Below are positions 15,333-23,841 of a stretch of DNA of 38,832 nucleotides, piece by piece. The stretch is from an uncultured Lactobacillus sp. (GTDB lineage Bacteria; Bacillota; Bacilli; Lactobacillales; Lactobacillaceae), in contig NZ_CABUIW010000016.1 of NCBI RefSeq assembly GCF_902491705.1, forward strand, positions 1-38,832, read 5' to 3'. The notes under the pieces were generated by a model. It saw only the letters and a program-made list of their open reading frames with translations. It had not been told where the DNA came from and ran no database searches. Every line of letters starts with the position of its first letter. The stretch's first letter is position 1. Both the position numbers and the translations under genes were made by a program.

Positions 15333-15439
15333 GTTCCGTGAGTTAGGTATTCGTCTAGTCTTAGGACTAACACGATGTAAGATCCTAAACACTACCTAGT
15401 GTTCCCAGAAACCCGTGACTTTAGTCACGATGTAGTTCA
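15300..15439 (+). ncRNA. Predicted omega-RNA (reRNA) scaffold of TnpB
   Basis: In IS605-family elements the guide RNA comprises the 3' end of tnpB plus the right end, and the guide is the DNA just beyond. Here the stretch holds TAGTC-TTAG-GACTA, AACACTA-CC-TAGTGTT and the end hairpin CGTGAC-TTTA-GTCACG. The guide would start near 15440. The 5' limit is a guess. Confidence 0.5.
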
Positions 15440-16009
15440 TGCTCTGTATTTGAAATCGCAACGTTCTAAGTGGTCGTTGATTAGGCCAATTGCTTGCAGG
15501 TATGAATAAACAATGACAGGTCCTACGAAAAAGAAACCATCTTTTTTCATTTGCTTAGATATCTTTTTAGAAAGTTCGTTTGAAGCAGGGACGTCGTCAA
15601 CGACTTCTGGATGATGAATGATTGGGCTAGGGATGAAGTGCTGCAAATACTTGGCGAAGCTGCCGTATTCTTCGCGCACCTTTAAAACAGCACGCGCATT
15701 TTTGATTGCGGCATTGATCTTTAAATGGTTGCGGATAATACCCTTATCTTGCAAAAGCATCCCCACATCATAGTCAGTCATCTGCGCCACTTGTTGGACA
15801 TCGAAGTCTTTAAACGCCTTTCTGAAATTTTCTCGTTTATTCAAAATAGTGCTCCAGCTAAGGCCAGATTGGAAAAGCTCAAGTACCAGCATCTCGTATA
15901 AATAGTGCTCGTCTAAATTCAACTTGCCCCATTCATGGTCGTGGTATTCCTGCATTAACTTATTCTTGCTGTCGCCCCATGGACAGCGATTAATTGTTTG
16001 TCCGTTCAT
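15437..16009 (-). CDS. tag: DNA-3-methyladenine glycosylase I
   Basis: This 190-residue base-excision repair enzyme removes 3-methyladenine from alkylated DNA in the cytoplasm. The family start RCPWGDSKNKLMQEYHDHEWG is present, including the zinc-site cysteine near the N-terminus, followed by YEMLVLELFQSGLSW (catalytic Glu), AFKDFDVQQVA, and FVGPVIVYSYLQAIGLINDH. The ATG at 16007-16009 has AAGGAGAAG seven bases upstream; the longer frame to 16159 runs back through intergenic DNA and is rejected. The stop codon (15437-15439) falls in the right end of the TnpB element, so the last residue or two may be altered. Length is still normal. Confidence 0.93.
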   Translation of the reverse strand: MNGQTINRCPWGDSKNKLMQEYHDHEWGKLNLDEHYLYEMLVLELFQSGLSWSTILNKRENFRKAFKDFDVQQVAQMTDYDVGMLLQDKGIIRNHLKINAAIKNARAVLKVREEYGSFAKYLQHFIPSPIIHHPEVVDDVPASNELSKKISKQMKKDGFFFVGPVIVYSYLQAIGLINDHLERCDFKYRA

Positions 16010-16113
16010 TTTTCTTCTCCTTGTATTAATTTTCACTCTACAATATTTATTACGCAAAAAAGTCGATTTTTTTCTAAGAAATTTTATTTTTATGCGGGAA
16101 GTAGGGACTTTAA

Positions 16114-16142
16114 TTGCTTTTTTTGATATAATGAGAGGTGAA
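16114..16142 (+). promoter_or_regulatory. Promoter for the acidic protein gene
   Basis: TTGCTT (16114-16119), 17 bases, then TATAAT (16137-16142). A strong sigma-A match. Confidence 0.75.
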
Positions 16143-16159
16143 TTTTTAGGAGGACTCAT

Positions 16160-16645
16160 ATGGAAAAATTAGATACTATGATGTTGGCTGACGATTTAGC
16201 CTTATCACAAGACAAAATTTTGAATGGTGAACAAGCCTTTGATGCCGAAGCTGTTTACAAAGTAGTTGACAACTTGGGTGTTTTAAATAATCCAATCAAA
16301 GATTATTTCGATATGACCGAAGAACAATACTACGAAGCAGAAAGCGATCATAAATTAACTTTGATTAAGATGTCAAACAAGCTAACTGATTTGCATGATC
16401 GTATCTTGACTAACCACGTTGACGGCTACGTTGATAAGGATGAAATCAATTTAACTTACAATCATGAAGATCCATATGAAGATGATTTATACGACCCAGC
16501 TACTGATTACCGAGTTATTGTTTACAGCTTGAAGGTTATCGGTGCGGTTCAAGCAATTGCATCAAAGGACTTGCAAGAAGTATTATCTAAAGATGCAGTA
16601 TTATCAATAGGACTTGCTGCTTACGCTTTAGCACACAACGCATAA
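16160..16645 (+). CDS. Acidic cytoplasmic protein of unknown function
   Basis: I do not recognise this 161-residue protein. It is rich in Asp/Glu, has no signal peptide or clear membrane helix, and ends with a mildly hydrophobic Ala-rich segment (SIGLAAYALAHNA). A strong promoter and the ribosome site TAGGAGGACT show it is a real, probably well-expressed gene. It has its own terminator and precedes the metallophosphoesterase. No catalytic motif is visible. Confidence 0.85.
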   Translation: MEKLDTMMLADDLALSQDKILNGEQAFDAEAVYKVVDNLGVLNNPIKDYFDMTEEQYYEAESDHKLTLIKMSNKLTDLHDRILTNHVDGYVDKDEINLTYNHEDPYEDDLYDPATDYRVIVYSLKVIGAVQAIASKDLQEVLSKDAVLSIGLAAYALAHNA

Positions 16646-16651
16646 ATTATT

Positions 16652-16685
16652 TGAGTCGGTTCGTGTTGGGCCGGCTTTTTTTGTC
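16652..16685 (+). terminator. Terminator between acidic protein gene and phosphoesterase gene
   Basis: The stem AGTCGG / CCGGCT is followed by a run of seven T. The upstream extension of the next ORF from a TTG passes through this hairpin, an argument for the later ATG start. Confidence 0.75.
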
Positions 16686-16698
16686 TTTGAGGCGAAAA

Positions 16699-18096
16699 AT
16701 GAATTTATTTAAACAAACAAAAGGGATAGTTGATAAGATTGTAGGAGCAAAAAAGCGCTCAAAAATAGAAAGTGAAGGCGCCTTGCTTGATCCGATGCAA
16801 AAATACACCACTATTGGCGAATATCATGTTGGTCCAGAAGATGGTACGCCTGATGGTAAAAAGTTTGTTTTGACCGTTTATCAAGACAAAGATGGCGTTT
16901 TGCATCAAGGATTAAGTTCTGAAAATACAACGGAACTTGCACCGGAATATGTGCGTCAATATAGCGAAAAGTTAGGCCGCTTTCGTGATTTTCATAATAA
17001 AAAGACGGGCCGCCGCTATTTAGTTGAAAATTATTTGGATGACTTTACTACTGAAGTAAAAAAGCACATTCGCCAAGGTAAAAACTCAATCAATATCGGT
17101 ATCATTACTGATACACACTTTAAAGATAAGGATAGTATTGATTTTTACGGCTGGAATGGCTTGCAGCACGTTCAAGAATTCTCTTATCTTGATCAATCAG
17201 GCTTGCTTAACATGAAAGCTCACTTAGGCGACTGGATCGATGGATCTGATGCAGGACTTCTTGGTGAAAGCGAACTGATTAAGTTAAACAAATCATTTAA
17301 GTCAGATACATTGCCTTATTTAAATATTAAAGGTAATCATGATGAAAATGATAAGTTTGATGAACACCATGATCTAAAAGCATCATTCCCTGAAAATGAG
17401 TTTGAAAACATCATGTGGCCGGATATGTATAAACAAAAGAATATCCATTATATTTCTCGCCAGCATGGTGTAGCTTACTTTGATTTTGATGATGTCCGCG
17501 TGATTTCTGTTAATACGTCGGACTTGCCATATGTTTTAAATAGTAAGGGTCAAAAGCGTTACGATGCCAAAATTACTTTGGCTGTGCGCGAAGATCAAAT
17601 AGAAGAAATAATTGGAATTTTGACTAAATCTTCTGATAAGAAGATTATCTTTATGAGTCACGCTAACCCAATTAATCGTAAGGGCAGCAACGCTCTGAAG
17701 TATAACGGTAGATCTCTGCACGAATTGCTCGTTGCCTTTAACCAACGCGAAAAAGGTCGCATGCATGCAAGCAGCGGCGAGCCAGCCGAATTTCGTTTAT
17801 CTAATGATTTTGACTTTACTAATGTTAAAAATGCACGCATTATCGCTTACTTCTGCGGCCACCGTCACCGCGAAGATCAATACCGTATCAACGGCATTCA
17901 ATATATTCTGTTTAACTGTTCAGCTTTAATGGGTCCAAAGCACTCTCTGACTACAAAATATAATAAGAACTTGAAGCGTCAAATCGACCACAGTAATGAA
18001 GCTGCCGGTTATATCGTAAATGTTGATTTGAAGCGTCATCGCATTCAAGCTTTTGGCTATGGCGCAGCTTCAAGAAGACGACTTTACTTCATTTAG
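16699..18096 (+). CDS. Calcineurin-like metallophosphoesterase
   Basis: This 465-residue protein holds the five metallophosphoesterase blocks: IGIITDTHF (Asp138, His140), LGDWID (Asp178), KGNHDEND (Asn213, His214), FMSHANP and YFCGHRHR. An N-terminal domain of about 130 residues precedes the catalytic part and may bind the substrate or another protein. There is no signal peptide, so it is cytoplasmic. I chose the ATG at 16699, with GAGGCG upstream, because the earlier TTG at 16651 reads through a terminator. Substrate unknown; nucleotide or phosphodiester hydrolysis is the family theme. Confidence 0.88.
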   Translation: MNLFKQTKGIVDKIVGAKKRSKIESEGALLDPMQKYTTIGEYHVGPEDGTPDGKKFVLTVYQDKDGVLHQGLSSENTTELAPEYVRQYSEKLGRFRDFHNKKTGRRYLVENYLDDFTTEVKKHIRQGKNSINIGIITDTHFKDKDSIDFYGWNGLQHVQEFSYLDQSGLLNMKAHLGDWIDGSDAGLLGESELIKLNKSFKSDTLPYLNIKGNHDENDKFDEHHDLKASFPENEFENIMWPDMYKQKNIHYISRQHGVAYFDFDDVRVISVNTSDLPYVLNSKGQKRYDAKITLAVREDQIEEIIGILTKSSDKKIIFMSHANPINRKGSNALKYNGRSLHELLVAFNQREKGRMHASSGEPAEFRLSNDFDFTNVKNARIIAYFCGHRHREDQYRINGIQYILFNCSALMGPKHSLTTKYNKNLKRQIDHSNEAAGYIVNVDLKRHRIQAFGYGAASRRRLYFI

Positions 18097-18117
18097 TTTA
18101 AGGAAAAGTAAAGCTAT

Positions 18118-18146
18118 TTGGTTATTACAAGTGTTTAGCTTATAAT
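18118..18146 (+). promoter_or_regulatory. Promoter of the asnB-like / aslA operon
   Basis: TTGGTT (18118-18123), a spacer of 17, then TATAAT (18141-18146). The leader before the ATG is about 70 bases and A/T-rich. Confidence 0.65.
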
Positions 18147-18224
18147 AAAAAAGTTAAAGTAAAAAAATATTAAACATGTTTATGTATAGATAAAAATATA
18201 GATTAGCTTAGGGGAAGTTTAAAT

Positions 18225-20174
18225 ATGTGCGGAATTGTCGCATTTTATGATCCAAAAATAAACGAAAAACAAGCCGTTATTGGTAAAATGATGGCTACAA
18301 TTAAGCACCGTGGACCTAGTTCCGACGGTTACTACACTAACGATGAGGTTGCCCTTGGTTTCAGAAGATTGTCAATTATTGACCTTCGCGGGGGAACACA
18401 ACCTATTTATAACGAAGATAAAACTAGAGCAATTATTTTTAATGGTGAAATTTACAACTTTAAACCATTAAGAGAACAATTAATTAAAGCAGGCCACACT
18501 TTCACTACTAAGGCCGATACTGAAGTATTGCTTCACGGCTACGAAGAATGGGGTATGGATGGCCTTCTTAAGAAGGTACGTGGTATGTTTGCCTTCCTTA
18601 TTTGGGATGACAACAACAAGACGCTTTACGGCGCACGTGACTTCTTTGGTATTAAGCCAATGTACTACAGCAACCAAGATGGTCACTTGCTTGTAGGTTC
18701 TGAACTTAAGAGCTTTTTGGAATATCCAAAATTCAAGCGTGAATTAAACGTAGAAGCTGTTAAGCCATACCTGATGAACCAATATAACGACCTTGAAGAA
18801 ACATTCTTTAAAGGCGTTTATAGATTCCCAGCAGGACACTGGTTCGAATACAAAGATGGCGAAATGAAGACCCACCAATACTGGGATGCAGAATACAAGG
18901 AAAACAGCTTGAGCTTTGAAGAAACTTTGAAGCGTATCAACGATGACTTAAAAGAAACTGTTGACTTGTACAGAAACGCCGATGTTAAGGTTGGTGCATT
19001 CTTGTCAGAAGGTATCGACTCTTCGTACTTAACTACTTTGCTTAACCCAGATGATGTATTCTCAGTAAGTTTTGACGACTCAACTTACGATGAAGCTTCT
19101 AAAGCTAAGGCTTTATCTGACATTAATCACTGGAACTTCTTCAGTGATAAGGTTGATGCCGACGAAGCAATGCGTGATTTTCCAGAAATGCAATACCACA
19201 TGGATGAACCTGATGCTAACCCTTCAATCATCCCACTTTGGTACTTATGTAAGTTAGCTAGAAAGCACGTTACTGTTGCACTTTCTGGTGAAGGTGCCGA
19301 TGAATTGTTTGCAGGATACGTTAACTACGGGATGCACACGCATAATGACTTGATCAAGGTCTTCACTAGCGAACTTAAGAAGTTGCCTAAGAAAAAGCAA
19401 GTTAAGTTGGCTCGCAAGATTAAGAAGATGCCTAATTTCCCAGGTAAAGTTCACATGTACACCAACTTGGCAGAACCTAGTGAATTCTACGTTGGTCAAT
19501 CAGTAATTTACGATATGGATTACCCAACTATCTTCACTTCAAAGGATGCTAACAGCATTTTGCAACCAACTTACCGCAACAAGTTAACTGTTAACGGTAT
19601 TTACCAAAAGGACTTCAAGAAGGTTAAGGGCATCGATAACGTTAAGCAAATGCAATACATCGACTTGCACCACTTCATGATTAACGATATTGAACAAAAG
19701 GCCGACAAGATTTCAATGGCTCACTCACTTGAAGTTCGTGTTCCATATCTTGATAAGAAGATCGCAGAATTAGCTAACTCAATCCCAACTAAATACTTGG
19801 TTAACCGTCATGATACCAAGTACGCACTTCGTAAGGCTTCAGAGAAGGTATTGCCTGAAGAATGGGCAAAGCGTCCAAAGCTTGGATTCCCAACACCAAT
19901 TAAGCAATGGCTTAAGGAACCACGTTTTTACAAGCAAGTACGTAGCCTCTTTGAAGAAGAATTTGTTAACGACATTTTCGATCAAAAGAAGATCATCAAG
20001 CTTCTTGATGACAACTACGAAGGCGATGGCTCACACAGAAGACAAATCTGGGCTATCTACACCTTCCTTGTTTGGTACAAGTTGTTCTTCGTTGATTACG
20101 AAAACACTGTTAAGAAGTACCAACATGTTCAACCTGAAGTTGCTAATTTGATTAAGCAAGGTAAGTTACTTTAA
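18225..20174 (+). CDS. AsnB-like glutamine amidotransferase, likely peptidoglycan D-Asp amidating (AsnH-type)
   Basis: This 649-residue protein has an N-terminal class-II glutaminase (Cys2 after Met, HRGPSSDG, NGEIYN) and a C-terminal ATP-pyrophosphatase synthetase domain. The PP loop reads LSEGIDSS (residues 260-267) instead of LSGG/LSSG. It would be called asparagine synthase by homology. However, the following gene is a D-aspartate ligase, and lactococcal AsnH is known to amidate the D-Asp bridge of peptidoglycan. I infer that role: D-Asp to D-Asn on lipid-linked precursors. The ribosome site AGGGGAAG precedes ATG. Codon use is highly optimised. Confidence 0.9.
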   Translation: MCGIVAFYDPKINEKQAVIGKMMATIKHRGPSSDGYYTNDEVALGFRRLSIIDLRGGTQPIYNEDKTRAIIFNGEIYNFKPLREQLIKAGHTFTTKADTEVLLHGYEEWGMDGLLKKVRGMFAFLIWDDNNKTLYGARDFFGIKPMYYSNQDGHLLVGSELKSFLEYPKFKRELNVEAVKPYLMNQYNDLEETFFKGVYRFPAGHWFEYKDGEMKTHQYWDAEYKENSLSFEETLKRINDDLKETVDLYRNADVKVGAFLSEGIDSSYLTTLLNPDDVFSVSFDDSTYDEASKAKALSDINHWNFFSDKVDADEAMRDFPEMQYHMDEPDANPSIIPLWYLCKLARKHVTVALSGEGADELFAGYVNYGMHTHNDLIKVFTSELKKLPKKKQVKLARKIKKMPNFPGKVHMYTNLAEPSEFYVGQSVIYDMDYPTIFTSKDANSILQPTYRNKLTVNGIYQKDFKKVKGIDNVKQMQYIDLHHFMINDIEQKADKISMAHSLEVRVPYLDKKIAELANSIPTKYLVNRHDTKYALRKASEKVLPEEWAKRPKLGFPTPIKQWLKEPRFYKQVRSLFEEEFVNDIFDQKKIIKLLDDNYEGDGSHRRQIWAIYTFLVWYKLFFVDYENTVKKYQHVQPEVANLIKQGKLL

Positions 20175-20195
20175 TTTAGGGGATTATTGAGGATA

Positions 20196-21464
20196 ATGAC
20201 TAAAGAATTTACACCAATTTTACTTGGTAGTGATATTAACGTTTATGGTATGGCTCGTTCATTTAACGAAGCTTACGGTATTAAGGTTAAGGCGTTGGCT
20301 GATGCACAACTTGCCGCAACCCGTTATTCAAAGATTGTTGACGTAGAACTTCACCATGGTTTTAGTGCAGATCCAACTTTCATGGATGTAATGCACAAGA
20401 AGATGGAAATCTACAAGGACCACAAGGAACCTGTAATTTTGATTGCTTGTGGTGATGGTTATGCAGAGCTTCTTTCAAAGCACAAGGAAGAATTAAGCAA
20501 GGTCTTTGTTGTACCTTACATTGATTATGATTTGCTTGAAAAGCTTATTTCAAAAGAAGGCTTCTACGAAGTAGCTGAAGAATATGGTTTGCCATATCCT
20601 AAGACTAAGATCATCACTATGGATGATTACAAGTCTGGCAAGTACACTGATGTACCATTCCAATTCCCAGTAGAACTTAAGCCAGAAGACCCTGTTTCAT
20701 GGCTTAACTGCCAATTTGAAGGCCGTAAGAAGACTTTCACTATTCATGATGAAAATGAATATAAGGATATCGTAGGCAAGATTTACACTCACGGTTATAC
20801 TGAAGACCTTATTTTGCAAGACTTCATCCCAGGCGATGACTCAAACATGAGAACTTTGAACGCCTACGTTGACAAGAACCACCAAGTTAAGATGATGTGC
20901 TTAGGTCACCCATTACTTGAAGACCCAACTCCACAATCAATTGGTAACTACATGACTATCTTGCCAGCATATGATGAAAAGTTGTATGAACAAGTTCAAG
21001 CCTTCCTTGAAAAGTTGAACTACACTGGTATGGCTAACTTCGATATCAAGTACGATACTCGTGATGGTCAATACAAGTTCTTCGAAATCAACTTGCGTCA
21101 AGGTCGTTCAAGCTTCTACGTAACTTTGAACGGTTACAACTTGGCTAAGTGGTACATTGATGACTACGTTGAAGACAGCTTGAAGGATAAGGACACCGTA
21201 TACGGCAATAAATTGAAGTCTAAGCACGTTTTATGGATGGGTGTACCAGTTAAGATCTTTAAGGAATACGCCTTTGAAGACAAAGCTAAGGACACTGCAG
21301 AAGAATTAATTCACGAAGGCCGCTATGGTACTACTGTCTTTTATGACAAGGACCGCAACTTCAAGCGTTGGCTTTTGATGAAGTACATGTTCCATAACTA
21401 CTTCGGCAGATACAAGAAGTATTACGAAGTAAATAAGGGTCAATACTTCAAGAAGAATAATTAA
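20196..21464 (+). CDS. D-aspartate ligase (ATP-grasp), peptidoglycan cross-bridge enzyme
   Basis: This 422-residue ATP-grasp enzyme closely matches Enterococcus faecium AslFM as I remember it: FTPILLGSDINVYGMARSFNEAYG, LIACGDGYAELLSKHK, LILQDFIPGDDSNMRTLNAYVD, MCLGHPLLEDPTPQSIGNY, and FEINLRQGRSSFYVTLNGYN (metal/ATP residues). It activates D-Asp by phosphorylation and adds it to the Lys side chain of UDP-MurNAc-pentapeptide, giving the D-Asp bridge of lactobacilli. It forms an operon with the AsnB-like amidotransferase, whose stop is about 21 bases upstream. The ATG at 20196 has GAGG close by; TTG at 20187, with AGGGG, is an alternative start. The gene ends in a terminator. Confidence 0.92.
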   Translation: MTKEFTPILLGSDINVYGMARSFNEAYGIKVKALADAQLAATRYSKIVDVELHHGFSADPTFMDVMHKKMEIYKDHKEPVILIACGDGYAELLSKHKEELSKVFVVPYIDYDLLEKLISKEGFYEVAEEYGLPYPKTKIITMDDYKSGKYTDVPFQFPVELKPEDPVSWLNCQFEGRKKTFTIHDENEYKDIVGKIYTHGYTEDLILQDFIPGDDSNMRTLNAYVDKNHQVKMMCLGHPLLEDPTPQSIGNYMTILPAYDEKLYEQVQAFLEKLNYTGMANFDIKYDTRDGQYKFFEINLRQGRSSFYVTLNGYNLAKWYIDDYVEDSLKDKDTVYGNKLKSKHVLWMGVPVKIFKEYAFEDKAKDTAEELIHEGRYGTTVFYDKDRNFKRWLLMKYMFHNYFGRYKKYYEVNKGQYFKKNN

Positions 21465-21485
21465 TTGAACAATAAAAATATTTCA

Positions 21486-21519
21486 AAAAGTTTGGAAGAA
21501 ATTTCTTCCAAACTTTTTT
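21486..21519 (+). terminator. Terminator of the D-Asp bridge operon
   Basis: A 13-to-16-bp stem on AAGTTTGGAAGAAA with its complement, followed by TTTTTT. Confidence 0.9.
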
Positions 21520-21557
21520 GCGTCCAAAATCGTTTTAACGACGGCTTTTTGCTTAAT

Positions 21558-21605
21558 ACAAGGTGTAGATGACTCTCTATGTATAGAATACAAGATATTG
21601 TGTTT
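21558..21605. promoter_or_regulatory. Tandem NrdR-box-like sites before nrdD
   Basis: Two similar 16-base sites begin at 21558 (ACAAGGTGTAGATGAC) and 21590 (ACAAGATATTGTGTTT). Their starts are exactly 32 bases apart, the spacing typical of paired NrdR boxes, and the second is palindromic. TATAGA between them may be the -10. NrdR repression of anaerobic ribonucleotide reductase is known; this site assignment is inference. Confidence 0.5.
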
Positions 21606-21645
21606 TATGGTAAGATTGAAACATAGATTTAGAGGAGTGGTCTTT

Positions 21646-23841
21646 ATGCTAAAGCAAGAAATTAATCAAAAATTGGATACCCCCGCTGTATTCATTAAAC
21701 GTGACGGAGCTAAATATCCTTTTGAATTGTTTAAACTAGAAATGGTTATTCACGCCTTAGGTTTAGACGATGTTAAGGCAGTAATTTTAGATAAAATTAT
21801 GGCTAAGCTTGATAATGATACTGTGAATGCACAAGATGTTGCGGATGCATTCAGATTAAGTTTGAACGAGCTTGGTTATATTGAAGCTGCTCAAAAATAC
21901 GTTTCTTACCGTAAACATGACGAACAAGAATGGCTTAAGCAAACCGACACTAAGAACCGCTTGGAACGTTTAGTACATAAAGATCCAACTATCGTTAACG
22001 AAAACGCCAATAAAGATAGTGACGTCTTCAGTACTCAACGTGACTTGACTGCGGGTACAGTCGGCAAGACCGTTGGCTTAACCATGATGCCTGAACATAT
22101 TGCTAAAGCACACCTTCGCGGTGATATTCACTGGCACGACTTGGACTACACACCACTTTCACCAATGTCTAACTGCTGCTTGATTGATTTTAAGGAAATG
22201 CTTACCAACGGCTTCAAGATTGGTAATGCCTACATGGAAAGCCCTAACTCAATCGGCGTTGCTACTAGTCAAGTTGCTCAAATCATCACTAACGTAGCCT
22301 CAAGCCAATACGGCGGTTGTTCATTTGACCGTGCCGATCAAGTTCTTGCTCCATTCGCTCAAAAGAACTATGAAAAGCACTTAAAAGATGCTAAAGAATT
22401 GATCGACGATGAAGAAAAGGCTAAGGCATTTGCTAAAAAGCGCACTAAAAAAGATATCTACGATGCAATGCAAAGCCTTGAATACGAAATCAACACCATG
22501 TTCTCAAGCCAAGGTCAAACTCCATTTACTTCACTTGGCTTTGGTCTTGGAACTTCATGGATTGAAAAGGAAATCCAAAAGGATATCTTGAGAATTAGAA
22601 TTGCTGGTCTTGGCAAGGAACACAGAACCGCTATTTTCCCTAAGCTTTTGTTCACCTTGAAGAAGGGCTTGAACTTACACCCAGGTGATCCTAACTACGA
22701 TGTAAAGCAATTAGCTGTTCAATGTTCTACTAAGCGGATGTACCCAGATATCTTGAACTACGACAAGATTGTTGAAATCACTGGTTCGTTCAAGTGTCCG
22801 ATGGGTTGTCGTTCATTCTTGCAAGGCTGGAAAGATGAAAACGGCAAGGAAGTTAACTCAGGCAGAATGAACTTGGGTGTAGTAACTGTCAACTTGCCAA
22901 GAATCGCTATGGAAAGCCACGGCGATATGGATCTCTTCTGGGAGATCTTCAATACCAGAATGCAAACCTGCCATGAAGCACTTCAATTTAAGGCTCACCG
23001 CGTTACTGAAGCAAAGCCAGTCAATGCGCCAATCCTTTACCAATACGGTGCTTTTGGCAAGCGACTTGATGAAGATGGCAACGTCAATGCCCTCTTCAAG
23101 AACGGCCGTGCCACTGTTTCACTTGGCTACATTGGCCTTTACGAAGTAGGGACCGTCTTCTTTGGCTCAAATTGGGAACATAACAAGGAAGCACATGATT
23201 TTACAGTAGAGATCGTCAAAAAGATGCATGACTTATGTGCCAAGTGGGAAAAAGAAGATCCAAACCACTACCACTACAGCTTGTACTCAACTCCAAGTGA
23301 AAGTTTAACTGACCGTTTCTGCAGACTTGATACAGCTAAGTTTGGCAAGGTTAAGGACATCACTGACAAGGAATACTACACTAACTCATTCCACTACGAT
23401 GTTAGAAAGCACCCAACTCCATTTGAAAAGTTGACCTTTGAAATGGATTATCCAAAATATGCCGCTGGTGGTTTTATTCACTACTGCGAATACCCTAACT
23501 TAAAGCAAAACCCAGCAGCTCTTGAAGCTGTATGGGACTGGGCATACGACAAGGTTGGCTATCTTGGAACTAACACTCCAATTGATAAGTGCTACAAGTG
23601 CGGCTTTGCCGGTGAATTCAAGGCAACTGCCAAGGGCTTCCAATGTCCAGTCTGCGGCAACCACGATCCAAGAACCTGTGATTGTGTTAAGAGAACCTGT
23701 GGTTACTTAGGTAATCCTTTGAAGAGACCAATGGTTCATGGCCGTCACGAAGAAATTGCCCATAGAGTAAAGCACATGACTATGGGATTAGTTCGCGAAG
23801 AAGCTGAAGAGGAAACTAAAGAGAATGCCGAAGAAAGATAA
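21646..23841 (+). CDS. nrdD: Anaerobic ribonucleoside-triphosphate reductase
   Basis: This 731-residue class III enzyme makes dNTPs without oxygen. The N-terminal ATP-cone (about 10-100; VFIKRDGAKYPFELFKLEMV) senses dATP/ATP. The ten-stranded barrel carries the catalytic core (STQRDLTAGTVGKTVGL, DIHWHDLDYTP, GGCSFD). A C-terminal zinc site (CYKCGFAGEF, CPVCGNHDP) precedes the glycyl radical motif RTCGYLG (Gly686). The ATG at 21646 has AGAGGAG nine bases upstream; upstream in-frame codons have none. It overlaps nrdG by 17 bases, so the two are coupled. NrdR-like boxes precede it. Confidence 0.97.
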   Translation: MLKQEINQKLDTPAVFIKRDGAKYPFELFKLEMVIHALGLDDVKAVILDKIMAKLDNDTVNAQDVADAFRLSLNELGYIEAAQKYVSYRKHDEQEWLKQTDTKNRLERLVHKDPTIVNENANKDSDVFSTQRDLTAGTVGKTVGLTMMPEHIAKAHLRGDIHWHDLDYTPLSPMSNCCLIDFKEMLTNGFKIGNAYMESPNSIGVATSQVAQIITNVASSQYGGCSFDRADQVLAPFAQKNYEKHLKDAKELIDDEEKAKAFAKKRTKKDIYDAMQSLEYEINTMFSSQGQTPFTSLGFGLGTSWIEKEIQKDILRIRIAGLGKEHRTAIFPKLLFTLKKGLNLHPGDPNYDVKQLAVQCSTKRMYPDILNYDKIVEITGSFKCPMGCRSFLQGWKDENGKEVNSGRMNLGVVTVNLPRIAMESHGDMDLFWEIFNTRMQTCHEALQFKAHRVTEAKPVNAPILYQYGAFGKRLDEDGNVNALFKNGRATVSLGYIGLYEVGTVFFGSNWEHNKEAHDFTVEIVKKMHDLCAKWEKEDPNHYHYSLYSTPSESLTDRFCRLDTAKFGKVKDITDKEYYTNSFHYDVRKHPTPFEKLTFEMDYPKYAAGGFIHYCEYPNLKQNPAALEAVWDWAYDKVGYLGTNTPIDKCYKCGFAGEFKATAKGFQCPVCGNHDPRTCDCVKRTCGYLGNPLKRPMVHGRHEEIAHRVKHMTMGLVREEAEEETKENAEER

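Larger units (their letters stand above)
14024..15439 (+). mobile_element. TnpB-only IS200/IS605-type element
   Basis: A lone tnpB is framed by short subterminal hairpins: left CACGGGAT-TTTA-ATCCCGTG (14046-14065) and right CGTGAC-TTTA-GTCACG (15414-15429). Both have the same TTTA loop, as in IS605-family ends, and there are no inverted terminal repeats. No tnpA is present, so movement would need a transposase supplied elsewhere. The exact ends are estimated: the left lies near TTGAAT (14024-14029) and the right near GTTCA (15435-15439). Confidence 0.75.

Noticed and set aside
16010..16159. N-terminal extension of tag to a 240-residue frame
   Set aside because: The extra 50 residues are basic and unlike the family. 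The true ATG at 16007-16009 has a clear ribosome site, and the extension overlaps the opposite promoter.
16651..16698. TTG start for the metallophosphoesterase
   Set aside because: The segment is the terminator of the upstream gene, so it is not a coding start.
21598..21645. Earlier start for nrdD
   Set aside because: The additional residues have no ribosome site and overlap the NrdR-like box; AGAGGAG precedes the ATG at 21646.
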